From: Alphaproteobacteria bacterium
Lineage (GTDB): Bacteria; Myxococcota_A; UBA796; GCA-2862545
DNA length: 64,000 nucleotides
Direction: 5' to 3'
NCBI GenBank assembly: GCA_020632915.1
Contig: JACKEP010000005.1
Span: forward strand, 124,001 to 188,000
Shown here: one piece after another, positions 26,871 through 36,980 of the stretch
How positions within the stretch are numbered: position 1 is the stretch's first letter
Layout: every line of letters starts with the position of its first letter
The notes under the pieces: generated by a model
What the model saw: only the letters and a program-made list of their open reading frames with translations
What the model was told of the DNA's origin: nothing
Database searches by the model: none
Translations under genes and position numbers: made by a program

Positions 26871-28523
26871 GTGAGGTCCGTGGCGCGGCGCTGCGGCGGC
26901 CCGGCGGCGTCGATGGTCGCCGCCCTGGCGCTGTCCGGCTGCGCCGGGCCGGGCCTGCCCGACGACGACGGCGTGGACACGGACAGCGTGGACACCGAGG
27001 TCGTGGACACGGTCGACACAGAGGTCGTGGACACGGTCGAGACCGAGGTCGCGGACACGGTCGAGTCCGATCCCGCTGACACCGACCCCGCCCCGCCCTC
27101 GACCGACGACCCGGTCGCGGCGCTGGCCCCCGACCTGTGGCTCCGCGCCGACGACGTGGTGGGGGTCGCGGACCGGGAGACGTTCACGACGTGGCCGGCC
27201 CACCGTGGCTTCGGCGACGACGCCGTGGCGCCCCAGCCGTCGATGGCGCCCCAGCTGCGCACGCGCCGGGTGCACGGCGAGCCGATGGTGCGCTTCGACG
27301 GCGTCGACGATCGCCTCGATCTGGTGTCGGACCCGTTCGCCTCGTCGCAGGGGGAGGCGTTCACGGTGTTCGCGGTGGTGTCCACGGCCGACACCGACGG
27401 CCTGATCGTCGGTCGCCACGCCAACACGGGCGGCAGCCAGGATCGGGCGCTCGTGATGCGGTCGGGACGGCCGGACCTGCGATCGCTCGCCGACGGGGTG
27501 GGGGTGTCGTTCCCGGATGCGCCGCGGGTCGACGATCTGCAGTGGCGCCTGGTGTCCGGTGTGGTGGACCAGCGCACGAGCGCGCTGTTCGTCGACGGCG
27601 CGCTCGTGTCGGCCTCGCGCCTCGCACCGCCGGCACGACCCGCAGCCACCGCGAGCGTGGGCGGAGGGTGGGCGCCGCCCGTGCCCGAAACCAGCACGGC
27701 CCTGGATCTCGATCTGGCCGAGGTGCTGGTCTGGGGGCGCGCGCTGTCGACCTGCGAGCGATGGGCCGTCGAGTCCTACCTGGCGCGTCGCTACGACCTG
27801 CCGCTCACCCAGGATGTCCGCCCGCCGGTGTCCCGCTACGTCGCGGGCGATCTCGCCAGCCGGGCCAGCGGCGACCCCATCGGACTGTGGCAGGAACACC
27901 CGGGGCCGCTGCCGGCGGCAGGGGCGCTCGCGATGGGGGTGGCGGAACGACAGCCCGTCTGGTCGTCCGAGGCCTTGGGCGGGCGCGGCGCGGTGCGGTT
28001 CGACGGTGTCGACGATCGGCTCGACCACGCCTACAACGCCTTCGGCCCGGATCAGGCGGGGGGCTTGTCCGTCGTCACCGCCTTCGCCACCACGGCCCCG
28101 CTGGGGATGCTGGTGGGCACCGCGGTGGCGCCCCCGGACGTGGTCGGCGACTACGGCGGCGGGCTGGCCGTGCGGGACCACCTGCTGGTCGCCAAGGCCG
28201 CCAACGGGCCGCTCGGACTGCGGGTTGCCCACCCGGTCCCCGTCGACGACGGCGCCGTGCACCTCGGGGTCGCCACCTGGGGGGACGAGCGCCTGGAGGT
28301 GCGTGTCGACGGCGTCGGGGCCACCACCCGCGGGCGCATCGCGATCGCGACGACGTCCAACTCGGCGGTCGGCGGCGTCGTGGATGCGGGCACCGGTGGC
28401 ACGGCCGTGCCGCTCGCTGCCGACGTCGGGGAGGTGCGCCTGTTCCGCTACGCGCTGGACGCGTGCGCCGTGCACCACGTCGAGGCGGAGCTCGCGGCGA
28501 CCTGGGGCGTGACGCTGCCGTAG
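26871..28523 (+). CDS. Lipoprotein with two LamG/concanavalin-like domains
   Basis: The protein has 550 residues. After a lipobox (LSGC, Cys24) comes a long Asp/Thr/Val/Glu linker (about 32-75). Two similar domains of about 200 residues follow; each contains VRFDGVDDRLD (near residues 139 and 376) and ends in LAEVLVWGRAL or VGEVRLFRYAL-type strands. These are marks of LamG/concanavalin-like jellyroll domains that bind sugars or proteins outside the cell. GTG 26871 has GAGGGAACGGC upstream. It is the last gene in this run before pruA. Confidence 0.75.
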   Translation: MRSVARRCGGPAASMVAALALSGCAGPGLPDDDGVDTDSVDTEVVDTVDTEVVDTVETEVADTVESDPADTDPAPPSTDDPVAALAPDLWLRADDVVGVADRETFTTWPAHRGFGDDAVAPQPSMAPQLRTRRVHGEPMVRFDGVDDRLDLVSDPFASSQGEAFTVFAVVSTADTDGLIVGRHANTGGSQDRALVMRSGRPDLRSLADGVGVSFPDAPRVDDLQWRLVSGVVDQRTSALFVDGALVSASRLAPPARPAATASVGGGWAPPVPETSTALDLDLAEVLVWGRALSTCERWAVESYLARRYDLPLTQDVRPPVSRYVAGDLASRASGDPIGLWQEHPGPLPAAGALAMGVAERQPVWSSEALGGRGAVRFDGVDDRLDHAYNAFGPDQAGGLSVVTAFATTAPLGMLVGTAVAPPDVVGDYGGGLAVRDHLLVAKAANGPLGLRVAHPVPVDDGAVHLGVATWGDERLEVRVDGVGATTRGRIAIATTSNSAVGGVVDAGTGGTAVPLAADVGEVRLFRYALDACAVHHVEAELAATWGVTLP

Positions 28524-28604
28524 CGCGGGCGGACGGGCAGGGGACGACCGAATAGGTCGAGCAGCCGGGTGCCGCGGCACCGCTACCTGCGTCAGGAGTC
28601 CCCG

Positions 28605-30230
<1,626 letters not shown>

Positions 30231-30328
30231 CACCCGCACCCGCACCGGGTTGACAGCCCCACCCACGCCGGTCCGCACAAACAGGGATAGGTGCCTGGCG
30301 GCCGGAAGGACCCAGGGAGCCCGCGTCG

Positions 30329-30883
30329 ATGGAAATCCGTCTCAACGGAACCCACCTGCTCGTCGCCGGGGTGGCGATCGCGGGCGCGTTCGCCCTCGTC
30401 GAGGTGGCCGACGCCGTCAAGGACATGGTCGGTGCCTTCAACGGCACCGAGCACCGACGGGATCGCGAGGACGGGGGCAAGAAGGGCGATCGCGCCGACA
30501 AGGGCGACAAGTCCGACAAGTCCGATCGCGGCGACAAGTCCGACAAGTCCGACCGGAACGACAAGGGCGGCAAGAACGAGGCGAAGGCCGCGGGCGAGGG
30601 CGAGCACACCCTGAAGAAGGAGGCGCGCAAGGAGTGGCGGGAGGCGCTGAGCGACGAAGAGCTCAAGGCCCACCGCCAGCAGATGCGCGACAAGCGCATC
30701 GCCGCCACGGGTGTCGACCCCCGCGAGGAGCGCCGGGAGCGTCGCAACGCCTTGCAGGGCGCCCAGGTGCCGGCCAACCTGCCGTTCCTCGCACCCGACG
30801 GGCAGCTCGGCGTGGAGCCGCCCGCCGCGCTGCGCGAGCCGATCGACACCGACGCCCAGTTCTGGGAGACCGACGAGCCCTGA
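30329..30883 (+). CDS. Membrane-anchored basic/acidic low-complexity protein
   Basis: The protein has 184 residues. A single N-terminal membrane helix (about 8-28) leads into a charged low-complexity zone with repeated DKSDKSDRGDKSDK (about 50-78). A helical basic part (LKKEARKEWREALSDEELKAHRQQMRDKR) and a Pro-rich tail follow. There is no recognised family. The repeated Asp/Lys segment looks flexible. GGGAG lies upstream, somewhat far from the ATG. It converges on the PHP lipoprotein gene with only 12 nt between the stops. Confidence 0.55.
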   Translation: MEIRLNGTHLLVAGVAIAGAFALVEVADAVKDMVGAFNGTEHRRDREDGGKKGDRADKGDKSDKSDRGDKSDKSDRNDKGGKNEAKAAGEGEHTLKKEARKEWREALSDEELKAHRQQMRDKRIAATGVDPREERRERRNALQGAQVPANLPFLAPDGQLGVEPPAALREPIDTDAQFWETDEP

Positions 30884-30895
30884 GCGGGCGCTGCG

Positions 30896-33469
30896 TCAGT
30901 CCTCGACCGTCAGGGGCGCCAGCGGCGCGGTCCACCCGTCGCCGCCCACGTCCACCAGGTAGGCCGACGCTGCCGCCCACGGTGTGCGGTCGTCCACGGG
31001 CTGCATCGGCGTGTCGCCCTCGGCGGCGATGACGTAGGCGGCGTCGGCGTCGGCCTCCAACGTGACCGTCGCCGTGGTGCCAGGGAGCGTGTGCACGAGC
31101 GCGCCGTCCTTGTAGACGAGGATGCGGTCGACCACGATCCACGCCGGCGCGCGCACGGTGACCTCGACCTCGGTGCCGGGCGCGACCACCGAGCCCGGGG
31201 CGACCGACAGGTCGAGGAACGGGCCGCGGGTGGCGATGGTGCGTCGCGCCGCCATCGTGTCGACCAGCAGGTCGTCGGTGAGCGCGTCCGGCGCATCCAC
31301 GCCGGCGCCCAGGAAGGTGGCCGACATCCCGACGTGCCCGCCGGTGTGGGTGTGGCTGTCGGACACGCCGACGGGCGTCGACACCACCCCACGCACCAGC
31401 GCGTCCATCCAGAAGGCGAAGAAGCTGTCGACGTCGCCGCCGTTGAGCACCTCCACCGCCTGGAAGCGCGTCGTCCAGTGATCGCCGCGGGCGATGCGTC
31501 CGGGCGACCAGCCCGCCATCTCGGCCACGCCCTTGTCGAGCGGGTGGTTCAGCTGCAGCGTGAACGCGTCGCCGTGGCGGGCGCGCAGGAAGTCGACGAC
31601 CTGCTCGGTGGTGTCGGGGATCTCGTCCCACCACGGCCAGGCGCCGTGGTTGGGGGCGTCGAGGTCGGGGACCACGGGGTAGATGTTCATGTGGCCGCGC
31701 AGGGGAGGGCTCACCTCGTCGCTGACGACCGTGCGCAGCTGGCCGTCGAGGTCGAGCGCGGTCACGAGGGGCCGGTAGTCGGCGAGGTGGTCGTGGTCGG
31801 TGCCGAAGTGCACCTGCACGCCCACGCCGGTGGCCACCACGAGGCGGTCCTCCATCGGAATCTCGCCGTCGCCGGACGGCGCCGCGTGGCTGTGGGGGTC
31901 GCCGAGGAGCCAGCCGGTGGGGGTGTAGGCGGCATCGAGCGCGGCCTGCAGGGTGGCGGTCTCTCCGGCGGCGAGCGTGACGGGGAAGCGGGCCACCTCG
32001 AACCGGATGCCGCGGTGGACGACCACGTCGTAGGTGCCGGGCTCGACGGCCAGGGTGAGCGTGCCGCCACGCGCCCACCCGAGGGCCTGGGCGCCGCTGG
32101 GCCGTCCGGCGACGAGCCGGGTGTCGACGGCCACGTCGGGCGTGGTGCGCCGCACGATCACCGCGAACGGGCCGCCGTCCTCGGCGTGGACGTCGATCGT
32201 GGCGGGCGCGCCGAGGTGGAGCGGGGACGCGGAGGTACCCACGCCACGGCCTTCGGCGGTCAGGGGGTCGGCGTCCGGCGTCGCGATGCGGGCGAGCTGG
32301 GCCTGCGCCACGCTGTCGGCGGCGTAGGGTCCGGTGTGACCGATGCCGTGCGGCGTGTCGACGAACCGCCCCGTGCCGCGTCCGATGGCGAGCGTCGTCA
32401 CGGTGCCGTCGGTGGGGGCCTGGGCGGAGAACGTGCCGTCCACGCCGGTGACGGTGACGGTGTAGGGCGCGTCGTCGACGAGGACCGCCACCTCCGCGCC
32501 GGCGACGGGGCCGTCGTCCGCGGTGACGGTGCCGGAGACGGCGGCTGTGGTCGTGCCGCGTCGCGCCAGCGCCTCGTCGGTCAGCGTCGCGAGGTCGGCG
32601 GCCACGCCATAGTACCGACGCTCGGTGAGCGTGGTGCCGCCGCCGACGGGGGCCACGGGGCCCGACGCGATGGCGATGTCGGCGAGCGAGGCGATCAGCT
32701 CGAGCGAGCCCGCCTGCAGCGGCGTGTCCACCGCCAGCGTGGCCACCGCGACGTCGCGCGCGTCGGCGACGTAGGCCGTCCAGTCGAAGGCCGGCGGAAA
32801 GCCGTCGCCGCGACCCACGCCCTCGGTGAACCGGTGCGCGACCTCGGGTGAGCCCCACAGCAGGTCGGCCATGGCGAGATCCTGGGCGCGGTCGGCCGTG
32901 ACCTCGGAGGTCACCTGCAACAGCGCGCTGTCGGGCTCGAGGGTGTAGGTCAGCGTGAACCGCAGGCCGAGGTCGGCGACGAAGCCCGGCGCCTCCAGCG
33001 TGCCCTCGATGAGCGCGAGCGGCGCCTCGATGCCCTCGACGCGCACCACGGCCGTGCCGTCGCTGCCGTCGCTCACGACCTCGATCGCCGTGGGCATCAC
33101 GATGCGACCGATGCCTGCCATCGGCAGCCACTTCTCGACGATGTCGCGGCCTGCGTCCCCCGGGGCGCGGGCGACGTCGGCGTCGATGACCCCGCCCCAG
33201 GTGGTGACGTAATAGTTGGCGTCACGCATCCCCTGGATCACGAAGCGGGCGCGGTCGTTGTAGATCTTGATGTCGCCCGGCCGGCCCTCGGAGGTGATGC
33301 CACCCCACAGCGAGGCTTCCTCCCACACCACCCCTGCGCGCACCGCACCGGAGGGGACCGCGCTCGTCAGATCCGGGCGGTCGACCGCCGTGTCCGTGTC
33401 ATCTGCCGTGTCGTCCGTGGGCGGTTGGCAGGCGAAGAGCGCGGCGGTGACGAGCAGCAGGGGACGCAT
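30896..33469 (-). CDS. PHP-family metal-dependent hydrolase lipoprotein
   Basis: The protein has 857 residues. A lipobox (LFAC, Cys14) and an Asp/Thr linker are followed by a beta-sandwich-rich N-terminal half that includes a carboxypeptidase-regulatory-like domain (GTVTADDGPVAGAEVAVLV). The C-terminal part, about 520-760, holds the metal-binding His/Asp motifs GDPHSHAAPSGDG, HFGTDHDHLADY, LNHPLDKG and GVSDSHTHTGG. This is the PHP/CehA-McbA family of esterases or phosphoesterases, so an extracellular hydrolase is likely. ATG 33469 has GGAG upstream. A possible promoter lies 23 nt before it. The substrate is unknown. Confidence 0.8.
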   Translation of the reverse strand: MRPLLLVTAALFACQPPTDDTADDTDTAVDRPDLTSAVPSGAVRAGVVWEEASLWGGITSEGRPGDIKIYNDRARFVIQGMRDANYYVTTWGGVIDADVARAPGDAGRDIVEKWLPMAGIGRIVMPTAIEVVSDGSDGTAVVRVEGIEAPLALIEGTLEAPGFVADLGLRFTLTYTLEPDSALLQVTSEVTADRAQDLAMADLLWGSPEVAHRFTEGVGRGDGFPPAFDWTAYVADARDVAVATLAVDTPLQAGSLELIASLADIAIASGPVAPVGGGTTLTERRYYGVAADLATLTDEALARRGTTTAAVSGTVTADDGPVAGAEVAVLVDDAPYTVTVTGVDGTFSAQAPTDGTVTTLAIGRGTGRFVDTPHGIGHTGPYAADSVAQAQLARIATPDADPLTAEGRGVGTSASPLHLGAPATIDVHAEDGGPFAVIVRRTTPDVAVDTRLVAGRPSGAQALGWARGGTLTLAVEPGTYDVVVHRGIRFEVARFPVTLAAGETATLQAALDAAYTPTGWLLGDPHSHAAPSGDGEIPMEDRLVVATGVGVQVHFGTDHDHLADYRPLVTALDLDGQLRTVVSDEVSPPLRGHMNIYPVVPDLDAPNHGAWPWWDEIPDTTEQVVDFLRARHGDAFTLQLNHPLDKGVAEMAGWSPGRIARGDHWTTRFQAVEVLNGGDVDSFFAFWMDALVRGVVSTPVGVSDSHTHTGGHVGMSATFLGAGVDAPDALTDDLLVDTMAARRTIATRGPFLDLSVAPGSVVAPGTEVEVTVRAPAWIVVDRILVYKDGALVHTLPGTTATVTLEADADAAYVIAAEGDTPMQPVDDRTPWAAASAYLVDVGGDGWTAPLAPLTVED

Positions 33470-33491
33470 GGGGGCTCCGTGGCGGCGGCGC

Positions 33492-33520
33492 ACGATACGC
33501 TCCCGTTTCGCGTTCGTCAC
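33492..33520 (-). promoter_or_regulatory. Candidate sigma70-type promoter of the PHP lipoprotein
   Basis: On the minus strand, GTGACG (33515-33520) and TATCGT (33492-33497) are spaced 17 bp; each matches 4 of 6 consensus bases. The start codon is about 25 nt downstream. This is a weak match in a high-G+C genome. Confidence 0.35.
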
Positions 33521-33559
33521 CTCTCCGTGCGGTTCCACGGTCCCGGGCACAGGTGTACG

Positions 33560-34306
33560 ATGCGGCGCATGACCCACGCTGTCCGCGCCGTCGGGCGCCT
33601 CCTCGTCGTCCTCGGGCTCGCTGCCGGCTGCACGGCGTCGCGGGCGGTGGCGCCGCTTGCCGCGGGGCAGCACGGCCTCACCGCCTCGTTCGGCGGGCCG
33701 TTCGTCGAGTTCGCGGGTGCGCCGGTGCCCGTGCCGTTCTTCCAGCTCGGCTACCGCTACGGCATCGACGGCCACACCGACATCCACGCCGCGGTGCACG
33801 TCACCGGTGCCGCGACGTCGGGCGTCGGCGGCTTCGACGTCGGCGCGGCCCGGGAGCTGCTCACCGCCGACGGCGGACGTCCACGCATCATGGTCGACCT
33901 GAACACGTCCTGGTTCTACGGCGACGTGCGGCCGGGGGAGCCCGCGGGCGGCTTCCGCTTCTTCCCCGAGCTCGCGCTGGTGTTCACCTGGGACCTGCCG
34001 GCCCGCGACGGTCGGCGTCCCCACCGCATCTACGTGGGCCTCGACAACTTCTTCGAGGCGGCGCCCACGTTCAGCTACATCCTCACGCCGCTGTTCGGCA
34101 CCGAGATCCGCCTGCACCGCGCCGTCGGCCTGCAGATCGAGGCGCAATGGCACGCGCCGTGGGTCGACACCACCCCGGTCGCGCCCGTCTGGTACGGACC
34201 GGGCAACCGCGGCGTGGTCGGCGTCAAGCTGGCGCTGGACGTCTACCTGCCCACCAAGGACGAGCGCGCCGCGGCGCGCGCGCGCCGCAACGGGGGTGCA
34301 CGATGA
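33560..34306 (+). CDS. Beta-barrel-like lipoprotein, unknown function
   Basis: The protein has 248 residues from the first of two close ATG codons (33560 and 33569); AGGTG lies 4 nt before the first. The lipobox is LAAGC (Cys24). The mature part alternates aromatic and Gly residues (SFGGPFVEFAG, FQLGYRYGIDGHTDIHAA, WFYGDVR), as in surface barrels. The C-terminus is basic (KDERAAARARRNGG). The stop overlaps the next start (ATGA, 34303-34306), so it is coupled with the alpha/beta hydrolase. No family name can be given. Confidence 0.6.
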   Translation: MRRMTHAVRAVGRLLVVLGLAAGCTASRAVAPLAAGQHGLTASFGGPFVEFAGAPVPVPFFQLGYRYGIDGHTDIHAAVHVTGAATSGVGGFDVGAARELLTADGGRPRIMVDLNTSWFYGDVRPGEPAGGFRFFPELALVFTWDLPARDGRRPHRIYVGLDNFFEAAPTFSYILTPLFGTEIRLHRAVGLQIEAQWHAPWVDTTPVAPVWYGPGNRGVVGVKLALDVYLPTKDERAAARARRNGGAR

Positions 34307-35184
34307 GGCGACTGCTCGCGATCGCGGCGCTGCTGGCTGGGGGCACGGCCTGCCTGCCGCTCGACTTCCTCGTCATCCCCGCCTACCACACCGACGGCTA
34401 CGACCTGTCGTCAGACGTGATCCCCGAGAGCGCCATCGAGCTGGTGCGCTTCCCGACCACCGACGGCTTGGAGCTGACGGGCGTGTGGGTGCGCCAGCCC
34501 GGCCCGCGCGACGAGCCGCTGCCCGTGATGATCGCCTTCCACGGCAACGGCGGCCCGTTCGACAACGGCGAGTGGCAGCGGATCGAGACGTTCTACGGGT
34601 GGGGCACGTACGACATCTTCACCTTCGACTACCGCGGCTACGGCACGTCCGACGGCGAGCCGTCCCGCGACGGCATCCTCGAGGAGGACGGCCTCGCCGC
34701 GGTCCAGTACGTCGTCGACACCACCGGCCTGGCACCCGAGGACATCCCGTGGGTGGCGCTGTCGCTCGGTGCGGCGGTCGCCAGCCACACCAGCGACGAG
34801 ATCGCGGCCCGGGCAATCGTGCTGGAGAGCCTGTTCGCGTCGACGGATCGGCTGGCCGACGAGGCCGGGGACATCGACCTGCCCACCGGGTGGTTCTTCG
34901 CCGATGTCTACGACAACGTGCAGGCCGTCGAGGGCCTGACGGCGCCGGTGTTCCTCATCCACGGCACGTCGGACGACTTCATCAACCCCGAGCACGTGCT
35001 CGAGCTGTACGACGCCGCGCCGGACCCGAAGTGGCTGTGGCGGCCCGAGGGTGTCGGACACGCCGACATCACCCGGGTGGAGCCGGAGGCCTACGGGCAG
35101 CGGGTGCAGGCGTTCCTCGCGAATCCGACGGTGGACCCGAACCCGGCGGCCGACGCGGCGGACGGAGCGCAGACGGCCGAATAG
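34303..35184 (+). CDS. Alpha/beta-hydrolase lipoprotein (BEM46/ABHD13-like)
   Basis: The protein has 293 residues. The lipobox ends at Cys17 (GGTAC). The hydrolase fold shows the oxyanion HGNGG, DYRGYGTSDGEPS, the nucleophile elbow ALSLG (Ala replaces the usual first Gly of GxSxG), the Asp in HGTSDDFINPEH and the His in GVGHADI. It is thus a probable active serine esterase or lipase on the envelope. The order of motifs resembles BEM46/ABHD13 proteins. It shares an ATGA overlap with the upstream lipoprotein and lies 28 nt before the phosphomutase gene. Confidence 0.75.
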   Translation: MRRLLAIAALLAGGTACLPLDFLVIPAYHTDGYDLSSDVIPESAIELVRFPTTDGLELTGVWVRQPGPRDEPLPVMIAFHGNGGPFDNGEWQRIETFYGWGTYDIFTFDYRGYGTSDGEPSRDGILEEDGLAAVQYVVDTTGLAPEDIPWVALSLGAAVASHTSDEIAARAIVLESLFASTDRLADEAGDIDLPTGWFFADVYDNVQAVEGLTAPVFLIHGTSDDFINPEHVLELYDAAPDPKWLWRPEGVGHADITRVEPEAYGQRVQAFLANPTVDPNPAADAADGAQTAE

Positions 35185-35212
35185 AGGGGCGGCCACGGTC
35201 CCCGAGGTGAGC

Positions 35213-36946
35213 ATGTCCCCCGATGCCCTGTCCCCCGACGCGCTCGTGGCCACCGCGCGCGCGTGGATGGCTGCCGACCCCGATCCCGTCGAGCGGGAGG
35301 CGCTGGCGGAGGTGATCGACGATCCCGCCACGCTGCGCGAGCTGTTCGGCGCCACGCTCGACTTCGGCACCGGCGGCATGCGCGGCCCGATGGGACCGGG
35401 CAGCTTCCGGATGAACCGCCTGATGATCCGGCGTGTCACCGCGGCCCTGGCCGACGAGCTGGCGGCCACCGTGCCCGACGCGCGCGTGCGCGGGGTGGCG
35501 GTGGCCTGCGACGCACGGCGCAACAGCGACGCCTTCGCGCGCGACGCGGCGGCCGTGCTCGCCGGACGTGGCTTCCGGGTGCACCTCGCACCCCACCCGC
35601 TCCCCACGCCGCTGCTGTCCTTCGCCACCGCGCACCTCGGCGCGTGTGCCGGCGTCATCGTCACCGCCAGCCACAACCCGCCCGCCGACAACGGCTACAA
35701 GGTGTTCGGCGCGGACGGGGCGCAGATCGTGTCACCGTTCGACGTCGCCGTGCAGGACCGGCTCGCCGCGATGCCGCTCGACGTCGGCACGCTGGCCGAC
35801 CCGGACGCCTCCGACCTCGTCACGCCCTGGCCCGACGCCGTCCTCGACGCCTACTTCGCGCGCATCGCCGCCGTGCGCGTCCACCGCGCCACCGGCGCAC
35901 GCATCGTCTACACCCCGGTCCACGGCGTCGGGCGCGACCCGGTGCTGCGCGCGCTGGGGGCGGCCGGCCACACCGACGTCCACGTGGTGCCGTCCCAGGG
36001 CGAGCCCGACGGCGCCTTCCCCACCGTGCCGTTCCCCAACCCCGAGGAGAAGGGCGTCCTCGATGCCGCGATCGCGCTGGCCACGGAAGTCGACGCCGAC
36101 GTGATCCTCGCCAACGATCCCGACGCCGACCGGCTCGCGGTCGCGATCCCCGACGGGCAGGGTGGGTGGCAGCAGCTGTCCGGCAACCAGCTGGGCGTGC
36201 TGCTCGCCGACGATCTGCTCGGCCACACCGAGGTCGGTCCGCGGGATCTGGTCGTCACCACCATCGTGTCCACGGCGATGCTCGCGCCGATCGCTGCGGC
36301 CCACGACGTGGCCTACGGCGAGGCGCTCACCGGCTTCAAGTGGATCGCCGTGCGCGCGAAGGCCCACACCGAGGCGGGCGGGCGGTTCCTCTACGGCTTC
36401 GAGGAGTCCATCGGCTACAGCATCGGCGACATCGTGCGCGACAAGGACGGCGTGTCTGCCGCGCTCGTCGTCGCCGATCTGGTGTCGTGGCTCCAGGCCG
36501 ACGGGCGCACCCTCCGCGGCCAGCTCGATGCGCTCTACCGCCGCTTCGGGCTCTACCTGGGCACGCAGCGCAGCCTGCGGTTCGAGGGCAGCGCCGGGGC
36601 CGCCCGCATCCAGCAGATCATGGACACGCTGCGCCAGGCCCCGCCCACGGCCATCGCAGGCCGCGACGTCGTGGCCGTGCGGGACGTGCTGGCGGGCACC
36701 GGACGTCGGGCCGACGGCACCACGTTCGACCTGGGGCTGCCGTCGAGCAACGTCCTCGGCTTCGATCTGGCCGACGGCAGCCGGGTGCTGGTGCGCCCGT
36801 CCGGCACGGAGCCGAAGATCAAGTTCTACTTCGAGGTCGTCGAGCGGCTGGCCGAGGGCGAGGCGCTCGACGCGGCCGAGGTCCGGGCCCGCGCCGTGCT
36901 CGCCACGATGGACGCCGAGCTGCGGTCCGCCGCCGGCGTCGCCTGA
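35213..36946 (+). CDS. Phosphoglucomutase/phosphomannomutase (alpha-D-phosphohexomutase)
   Basis: The protein has 577 residues, the length of the PgcA/Pgm2-type subgroup. It shows GTGGMRG near the N-terminus, the phosphoserine loop TASHNPP (S153), the metal loop NDPDADRLAV, the sugar-binding GFEESIGYSIG, and the phosphate-binding RPSGTEPKIKFY. It interconverts hexose 1- and 6-phosphates. ATG 35213 has GAGGTGAGC upstream. It supplies sugar phosphates for cell-surface polymers or glycolysis. Which sugar it prefers cannot be told. Confidence 0.9.
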   Translation: MSPDALSPDALVATARAWMAADPDPVEREALAEVIDDPATLRELFGATLDFGTGGMRGPMGPGSFRMNRLMIRRVTAALADELAATVPDARVRGVAVACDARRNSDAFARDAAAVLAGRGFRVHLAPHPLPTPLLSFATAHLGACAGVIVTASHNPPADNGYKVFGADGAQIVSPFDVAVQDRLAAMPLDVGTLADPDASDLVTPWPDAVLDAYFARIAAVRVHRATGARIVYTPVHGVGRDPVLRALGAAGHTDVHVVPSQGEPDGAFPTVPFPNPEEKGVLDAAIALATEVDADVILANDPDADRLAVAIPDGQGGWQQLSGNQLGVLLADDLLGHTEVGPRDLVVTTIVSTAMLAPIAAAHDVAYGEALTGFKWIAVRAKAHTEAGGRFLYGFEESIGYSIGDIVRDKDGVSAALVVADLVSWLQADGRTLRGQLDALYRRFGLYLGTQRSLRFEGSAGAARIQQIMDTLRQAPPTAIAGRDVVAVRDVLAGTGRRADGTTFDLGLPSSNVLGFDLADGSRVLVRPSGTEPKIKFYFEVVERLAEGEALDAAEVRARAVLATMDAELRSAAGVA

Positions 36947-36980
36947 GGCGCGTGGGGCTGCGGCGCGGTGACGGCGGCGG

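Noticed and set aside
30470..30590. Asp/Lys repeats at 30470-30590 as a separate repeat element
   Set aside because: They are in-frame low-complexity codons of one protein and do not continue outside it.
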